From positions 2,170,001-2,234,000 of the forward strand of contig OY720099.1 of NCBI GenBank assembly GCA_963082875.1: DNA of 64,000 bases. The letters are read 5' to 3'. A program made the position numbers and the translations under genes. Under the pieces are notes generated by a model, which worked only from the letters and a program-made list of their open reading frames with translations, was not told where the DNA came from and ran no database searches. The stretch is from Corella eumyota. Its lineage: Eukaryota > Chordata > Ascidiacea > Phlebobranchia > Corellidae. This document shows positions 62,398-64,000 of this stretch, piece by piece (position 1 is the first letter of the stretch; the number at the start of each line of letters is the position of its first letter).

Positions 62398-63600
62398 CTA
62401 ACTAACATTCAAGATAAAACATTTCCATCTCGTGTACCAACTTGCAGTAAAAATAAATTACAAAATTTAAAAAAATTAATTTTGGGCATTTTTGGGCATA
62501 AAAAATTCTTTCAATCTAATTTAAGTCAAATAAACGTCATCAAAATCAAGTTTTTGTTGAATTTTAGTAACCGTCTTTTTTCCGCCAAAACAGAAAGAGT
62601 GACTCTCGTGCACCATCTTGCAGTGAAAAAATAATTATAAAAATTAAAAGAAAAGACTTATAAAATTTAAAAAATAAATTTTGGGCATTTTGGGGCAAAA
62701 AAAATTTTTGATCTAATTTAAGTCAATTAAACATCTTTAAAATCAAGTTTTTGTCAAATTTTGGTGACTTACTTTTTCCCTCCAAAACAGCAATTTTCGG
62801 CATTTTCTACAAGGGTATAATAGCCTTGGCGTTTTTGCTAAATTTGGCCAAAAATAAAAAAATATATTTTAGCATTTTTTTGCAAAAAAGACACTAACTA
62901 TGAGCCATTTTAACGTTTTAAATCTGTTTTTAACAATTTAAAATCACGTTTTTATCAAAAAATAAAATTTGAAAAAAAGCGACTCTCGAGCACCATCTTG
63001 CAGTAAAAAAAAAATTATAAAATTAAAAAAATCAATTTTGGGCACTTTTAGGCAAAAAAAAGTTCATTCAATCTAATTTAACTCAATTAAACGACTTTAA
63101 AATCAAGTTTTTGTCAAAATTCGGTGACTTACTTTTTCCCTCCAAAACAGCGATTTCCCGCAATTTCTACAAGGGTATATTAGCCTTGGTGTTTTTGCTA
63201 AATTTGGCCGAAAATGAAAAAAAAATATTTTAGCATTTTTTTGCAAAAAAGGCACTTACAGTCTACTATGAGCCATCTTAACGTTTTAAACCTGTTTTTA
63301 ACAATTTAAAAATCACGTTTTTATCAAAAAATAAAATTTGATAAAAGGCGACTCTCGTGCACCATCTTGCAGTAACAAAAAAAAAACATAAATTAACAAA
63401 AAAAAATTAGGGCATTTTGGAGCAAAATTTTTTTTTGTTAATTTAATATAAGTAAGTTTAATTCAAAAATCAAGTTTTTGTCTAATTTCGGTGACTTATT
63501 TTTTCAACAAAAAACAGCGATTTTTGACATTTTCTACAAAGGTATACATACCCTTGTTGTTTTTTTTTAAATTTTGCCCAAAATCAAAAAAAACATTTTG
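62398..63600. repeat. Second, diverged tandem repeat (~370-380 bp period)
   Basis: After a last piece of the 320-bp monomer, CTTGCAGT recurs at 62441, 62618, 62998 and 63367 (spacings 177, 380, 369), each time followed by an A-rich run, a TTTTGGGCA segment (TTAGGGCA in the last copy) and AAATCAAGTTTTTGT. The first unit is short. Copies are clearly more diverged than those of the neighbouring array. A 104-codon frame at 62320-62634 crosses the SINE and repeats and is not a gene. Confidence 0.85.
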
Positions 63601-64000
63601 TCATATTTTGCCAAAAAATAATTTAATTGCCTACCCAGGTTTATAATGTATTGCTTTGTTTACAAATTTACCTTGTGCTTAAAACCTATATCATTTCCTT
63701 AAAATTACGCAGATGCCTAGAGAGTAGTTTGCGAAATTCAACACAACTCAGTAGCATCAGCGCAGATTAAAAGATAAGAAATACGCTTTCTTAATTTAAT
63801 ATACCCCTTTATAAAAAGCCTAAACAATAATCTTGAATATATGCGCTATTAATAAAATCAGTTTATTACGATTAAAATTCGATAAATTGATATTAGATTT
63901 TTTTAAGTTAATATACGTTTTAAGTCAATAAACTACTTTCTAAAAACACTAGATTCATATTATTAATTACTGCGTTTATAAGCGTATTGAATAGTAACAA
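63601..64000. other. Right-end non-coding sequence
   Basis: AT-rich sequence after the second tandem repeat. I see no gene, repeat unit or signal in it. Confidence 0.4.

Noticed and set aside
62320-62634. 104-codon frame at the satellite/SINE border
   Set aside because: It runs through the SINE and two tandem repeat types, and its start lies inside the SINE.
58607-63600. CRISPR-like or gene-family array
   Set aside because: Repeats are contiguous monomers with no unique spacers and no open frames, so this is satellite DNA.

Overview
The window looks like nuclear DNA of an ascidian tunicate, most likely Ciona or a close relative. This is inferred from the very AT-rich sequence, compact many-exon genes with mostly 200-700 bp GT-AG introns, metazoan-type proteins closest to deuterostome families, and many tRNA-derived SINEs. 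Genus and species cannot be proven from the sequence alone. No bacterial, viral or LTR-type element was recognised.

Five protein-coding genes alternate in strand. (1) 1406-3469 (+): an SLC2/GLUT-like sugar transporter, 5 coding exons, about 502 aa. (2) 9335-3850 (-): an UNC93A-like membrane protein, 11 exons, about 588 aa, with a 36-bp coding minisatellite. (3) 15419-24432 (+): a TIKI (TRABD2) metalloprotease, 10 exons, about 675 aa, with one 5.4-kb intron. (4) 31271-25124 (-): a carboxypeptidase Z-like protein (Frizzled domain, M14 peptidase, transthyretin-like domain), 15 exons, about 678 aa. (5) 36972-56863 (+): a complete myosin VIIA-type gene, 50 coding exons, about 2130 aa, containing a textbook U12-type AT-AC intron. 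Exon phases were checked by hand and every gene closes in frame from start to stop.

Genes 1/2 and 3/4 are convergent, with 3' ends close together; 1 and 2 probably overlap at their poly(A) sites. Genes 2/3 and 4/5 are divergent, across about 6 kb of non-coding DNA each. The TIKI and CPZ-like genes are adjacent, and both families are secreted or surface proteases linked to Wnt signalling.

From about 58.2 kb to the right end there is no gene. This part holds about 11 nearly identical copies of a 320-bp satellite monomer, with a SINE inserted in its right edge (9-bp target-site duplication). A second, more diverged tandem family with a period of about 370-380 bp follows. Two tRNA-derived SINE families and three MITE-like elements lie in introns and spacers elsewhere.
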